Source of the DNA: Thermoplasmata archaeon
GTDB lineage: Archaea; Thermoplasmatota; Thermoplasmata; Thermoplasmatales; Thermoplasmataceae
Length of the DNA stretch: 8,330 bases
Assembly: GCA_021806355.1 (NCBI GenBank)
Contig: JAJZXT010000160.1
Coordinates: 1 to 8,330 of the forward strand
Direction: 5' to 3'
Positions within the stretch are counted from its first letter, which is position 1. Every line of letters starts with the position of its first letter. The notes below the pieces were generated by a model. It did not search any database and was not told the DNA's origin. It was given only the letters and a program-made list of their open reading frames with translations. The translations under genes and the position numbers were made by a program. This document shows positions 6,384 through 8,330 of this stretch, piece after piece.

Positions 6384-6390
6384 TTATATA
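6384..6390 (+). promoter_or_regulatory. TATA box for the MFS transporter, fixing its start at 6414
   Basis: TTATATA is centred 27 nt upstream of the ATG at 6414 and is preceded by the purine-rich TTGAAATGC (a possible BRE). This is a near-ideal archaeal promoter for a leaderless message. It lies inside the longer reading that begins at TTG 6375, so that longer start is very unlikely. Confidence 0.7.
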
Positions 6391-6413
6391 GCAAAGATAA
6401 TTTTCATTTTGCT

Positions 6414-7580
6414 ATGAGTAATTTTCTGAACAGGAATGTTCTATTAATTTCTTTTTCGGCATTCTTCTCTGACATGGGGTACCAGGCTGTCTTAGCGGTA
6501 TTACCTGTACTTTTGGTTCTCCAGTTTAATGCACCCGTTTATGTTTATGGAATAATCATGGGTGTTTCATATGGATTAGGGGCATTTTTTGGATACGTAG
6601 GAGGCAGGCTCTCGGATAAATATGGAAGAAAGAAAATTGCGATAATAGGGAACGCGTTTATTCCATTCCTCTCACTCAGTGGAGTCGCAACTAATTTTAT
6701 TCAAAGTTCTGCTCTATTCACAACGGGTTGGCTGTCCAGGAATTTCAGGTCTCCTGCAAGAAAAGCTCTCTTGAGTGATGAAACAAATGATGCAACGAGA
6801 GGGCGGATCTTTGGATTCCTCAATGCACTGGATGTTGGGGGTGGAGTAGCATCCATAACAATCCTCCTAATACTTCTGCATCTGAACGTGAAGCTTTCTG
6901 ACATCATCCTTTTAACTTCCATACCAATATTCGTGGCAACAATATTATTGATTTTTATTAAAGAAAAACCGAGGAAAGTTAAGGAACAATCACAAAAAAA
7001 TGACACTTCAAGGGCTGAAATCAAACGTTCAACATATAATGGCGTAATATTGGCAACAGGTCTTTATGGTTTCAGTTTCTACAGTTTAGGATTTCCAATA
7101 CTTACAATAGCTAAGGCACAGAGCGATGCTTTAGGTTTTGCCTCTTACTTATTTTTCCTGCTCGCATCGGCATTATTTGGATATGTAGTGGGATCGAGAA
7201 GAATCAAGTTAATTCCATCACTGGCATTTATGGGATATATACTGTCTGGAATTGGTACATTGGTTCTGGGACTGGCATATGTATATAATTTGGGTGTTGT
7301 TGTAATGTTCCTTGCAGTTGTCTTAATAGGAATGGCTATAGGAACCATAAGTACACTGGAACCCAACCTAATAACCATAGTCAAGCCAAGAAGTGAACAA
7401 GGCAGGGGAATGGGAGCACTAACTGCATCGAGAAGTGCTGGGCTCTTCTTTGGGAACATAGTGATGGGGTTTCTCTATTTTTTTGATCCTTTTTATTCTT
7501 ATCTCTATGCAACAGTGATAGCGATGATAGCAGGATTAATCATATTGATACCCAGCAGGGATTTTAAAGATTTAATCTGA
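6414..7580 (+). CDS. Major facilitator superfamily (MFS) transporter
   Basis: A 388-aa, 12-helix-type secondary transporter of the cytoplasmic membrane. The N-terminal half has the MFS motif A loop GGRLSDKYGRKK (63-74) between helices 2 and 3. A conserved segment follows at about 109-140, with S-R-N-F-R-S-P-A-R-K-A-L-L-S-D-E and then R-G-R-I-F-G. A long charged cytoplasmic loop (about 183-207, KEKPRKVKEQSQKND) separates the two six-helix halves. A related loop in the second half is G-S-R-R-I-K. The length is normal for the family. The substrate cannot be told from sequence; the relatives I recall include drug- or metabolite-efflux carriers. I start at ATG 6414 rather than TTG 6375. The TATA box sits 27 nt before 6414, and the 13 extra residues are not membrane-like. 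No neighbour indicates the cargo. Confidence 0.9.
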   Translation: MSNFLNRNVLLISFSAFFSDMGYQAVLAVLPVLLVLQFNAPVYVYGIIMGVSYGLGAFFGYVGGRLSDKYGRKKIAIIGNAFIPFLSLSGVATNFIQSSALFTTGWLSRNFRSPARKALLSDETNDATRGRIFGFLNALDVGGGVASITILLILLHLNVKLSDIILLTSIPIFVATILLIFIKEKPRKVKEQSQKNDTSRAEIKRSTYNGVILATGLYGFSFYSLGFPILTIAKAQSDALGFASYLFFLLASALFGYVVGSRRIKLIPSLAFMGYILSGIGTLVLGLAYVYNLGVVVMFLAVVLIGMAIGTISTLEPNLITIVKPRSEQGRGMGALTASRSAGLFFGNIVMGFLYFFDPFYSYLYATVIAMIAGLIILIPSRDFKDLI

Positions 7581-7687
7581 ACATAATTAATAGAATCAGA
7601 AGGCATAGATAAACGTGATGCTACCGATAATTCATACTAAATAATCTCCCAAACATCAACACTTTTGGCTGAGTCTGGATAACATAT

Positions 7688-7703
7688 ATTTTTTCTTCAT
7701 TTT
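7688..7703 (+). terminator. T-rich stretch, possible archaeal terminator
   Basis: A run ATTTTTTCTTCATTTT lies about 110 nt after the MFS stop and before the promoter of the next gene. Archaeal termination relies on T-rich tracts in the non-template strand, so it is a candidate. No other element was seen in the 178-nt gap between 7580 and 7759 apart from the downstream promoter. Confidence 0.3.
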
Positions 7704-7720
7704 GCAACATTCATGAAACA

Positions 7721-7728
7721 TTTATATT
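7721..7728 (+). promoter_or_regulatory. TATA box and short leader of the 73-aa membrane protein
   Basis: TTTATATT preceded by GAAACA (BRE-like) predicts initiation near 7750. That leaves a leader of about eight bases with AAGGA (7750-7754) just before the ATG at 7759. Confidence 0.5.
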
Positions 7729-7758
7729 ATTAAGTCCATATGCTGTTTTAAGGAAAAA

Positions 7759-7980
7759 ATGATTAAAAGGAAAACAAAAATAATTTTAGAAGTGGTGCCT
7801 GGTGCAATCATATCACTCCCCATTTCTCTCTATTTTGCATCAACTCAGGTGAAGTATCACCCATACTGGCACAGTTTTATCGTTGGGTTCCTTGGTTTTT
7901 GGATCTTGATATCCGCAGGAATATGGTCTTATTTCTATGCTGTTGCCTTTAGGAATGCTTTCAGGAATAGAGAGAAATAG
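7759..7980 (+). CDS. Small two-helix membrane protein
   Basis: A 73-aa protein that I do not recognise. A basic start (MIKRKTK) is followed by a hydrophobic helix at about 8-28. A short polar, aromatic loop (TQVKYHPYWH, 29-38) follows, then a longer helix at about 39-65 and a basic tail (RNAFRNREK). Both ends should be cytoplasmic and the loop outside. It has its own TATA box, an AAGGA ribosome site close to the ATG, and no overlap with neighbours, which supports it as a real gene despite its size. It lies between the MFS gene and a tnpB-bearing mobile element. The 243 bases after it (7981-8223) hold no other gene I can support, only the element hairpin at 8154-8173. Confidence 0.6.
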   Translation: MIKRKTKIILEVVPGAIISLPISLYFASTQVKYHPYWHSFIVGFLGFWILISAGIWSYFYAVAFRNAFRNREK

Positions 7981-8153
7981 AAACGAAACCGAGATCGATT
8001 GATGGGGATATCACAGAATGGATGCCAGATTTCGCCTATTATTGTTGTGATTGCCATATCTCATAGACTTGGTTTAATTGTTCTGGTGAACTCATTGTTG
8101 TTCAGTATGTTCAATCCTTGCTTTGGTTTCAATTATCACGGTGAGCGAGAATA

Positions 8154-8173
8154 CCCACTTCTTTAGGAGTGGG
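8154..8173 (+). repeat. Subterminal hairpin of the tnpB element
   Basis: The arms CCCACTTC (8154-8161) and GGAGTGGG (8166-8173) pair over eight positions around a TTTA loop. One pair is G-T (G-U in RNA) on the plus strand. The same pair becomes A-C on the minus strand, so the fold is better in plus-strand DNA or RNA. C-T-T-T-A-G-type loops are typical of IS200/IS605 end hairpins. Confidence 0.65.
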
Positions 8174-8223
8174 ATGAGAGCGAACACAACATGTAATAAC
8201 CACGATACAATCACGCAAATAGC

Positions 8224-8330
8224 ATGTACAAAGCCTACAGATTCAGGATATATCCCAATGAGGATCAGGAAACCCTCATCGTGAAACATATTGGATCATG
8301 CAGGTTCGTATGGAATCATTTTCTTGATAT
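8224..8330 (+). CDS. tnpB: TnpB RNA-guided nuclease, N-terminus, cut by the window edge
   Basis: Thirty-five codons run from ATG 8224 to the window end. The protein begins MYKAYRFRIYPNEDQETLIV and continues K-H-I-G-S-C-R-F-V-W-N-H-F-L-D. This is the canonical TnpB opening, with K-A-Y-x-x-R-I-Y-P, a Q-E-x-L turn, then C-R-F-V-x-N. TnpB is an RNA-guided DNA endonuclease related to Cas12 that helps IS200/IS605 and IS607 elements persist. The RuvC and zinc-ribbon parts lie outside the window. Tandem in-frame stops (TAATAA at 8194-8199) lie eight codons upstream and no earlier start is possible. The AT-rich stretch around them (8191-8199) is at about the right distance for a weak TATA box and a leaderless start. 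Whether the gene is intact cannot be seen. Confidence 0.88.
   Translation, partial: MYKAYRFRIYPNEDQETLIVKHIGSCRFVWNHFLD

Larger units (their letters stand above)
8154..8330 (+). mobile_element. Left end of an IS200/IS605- or IS1341-type element carrying tnpB (partial)
   Basis: A strong hairpin at 8154-8173 is followed 50 nt later by the start of a tnpB gene that leaves the window. In IS200/IS605-family elements such subterminal hairpins are recognised by the Y1 HUH transposase and sit at the ends. No tnpA is present between 7981 and the hairpin, so this is either a tnpB-only (IS1341-like) element or tnpA lies further right. The exact terminus is not resolved. It should be a short distance left of 8154, in or near the stretch 8125-8150. 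Confidence 0.6.

Noticed and set aside
6701..7459. Two minus-strand reading frames (6701-7024 and 7145-7459)
   Set aside because: Both are antisense to the MFS transporter, whose motifs cover the same bases.
7940..8055. Short minus-strand frame starting near 8055
   Set aside because: About 40 codons, overlaps the 73-aa gene antisense, and has no supporting signals.
8092..8289. Minus-strand 65-codon hydrophobic reading frame
   Set aside because: It runs antisense through the element hairpin and the start of tnpB, and has no promoter or ribosome site. The plus-strand TnpB match is much stronger.
1..8330. CRISPR array, tRNA, rRNA or riboswitch
   Set aside because: No spaced direct repeats, no cloverleaf or T-loop consensus and no rRNA-like stretch were seen on reading either strand, though no covariance search could be run.

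Overview
The window looks like a chromosomal segment of an archaeon, most likely from the Thermoplasmatales or a near relative. The base composition is moderately AT-rich. TATA boxes sit about 25-28 nt upstream of start codons, which fits leaderless or very short-leader transcripts. The asparaginyl-tRNA synthetase is of the archaeal type, and small double-anchored membrane proteins are present. The lineage is an inference from these traits and was not searched.

Layout. (1) Positions 1-135, minus strand: the first 45 codons of an IS607-type serine recombinase (tnpA) running off the left edge. (2) Positions 247-4630, minus strand: a compact five-gene cluster. In transcription order it holds an unrecognised 200-aa protein, a DUF309 protein, asparaginyl-tRNA synthetase (asnS), uroporphyrinogen decarboxylase (hemE) and a ferrochelatase of the coproporphyrin type (hemH/cpfC). 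The gaps are 10, 18 and 10 nt and the hemE/hemH junction overlaps by 22 bp, so it is very probably one operon starting from a TATA box at 4661-4670. (3) Positions 4705-7980, plus strand: an unrecognised 322-aa soluble protein divergent from the operon, a 189-aa surface protein with a membrane anchor at each end, a major facilitator transporter and a 73-aa two-helix membrane protein. The last three each have their own TATA-like box. (4) Positions 8154-8330, plus strand: a strong hairpin followed by the first 35 codons of a TnpB RNA-guided nuclease running off the right edge. This looks like the left end of an IS200/IS605- or IS1341-type element.

How the genes work together. HemE makes coproporphyrinogen III. 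The ferrochelatase carries the Tyr (Y14), His (H178) and Glu (E257) pattern of the Bacillus coproporphyrin enzyme. This points to heme synthesis by the coproporphyrin-dependent route rather than the siroheme-dependent (Ahb) route usual in archaea. The oxidase and the final decarboxylase are not in the window. AsnS in the same operon would couple translation capacity with heme supply. The roles of the DUF309 protein and the 200-aa leader protein are unknown.

The most interesting points are the bacterial-like heme pair inside an archaeal operon with two uncharacterised proteins, and the two outward-facing starts of TnpA/TnpB-type mobile elements that bracket the segment. I saw no convincing new defence or mobile system beyond these, and no CRISPR array, tRNA or rRNA gene.
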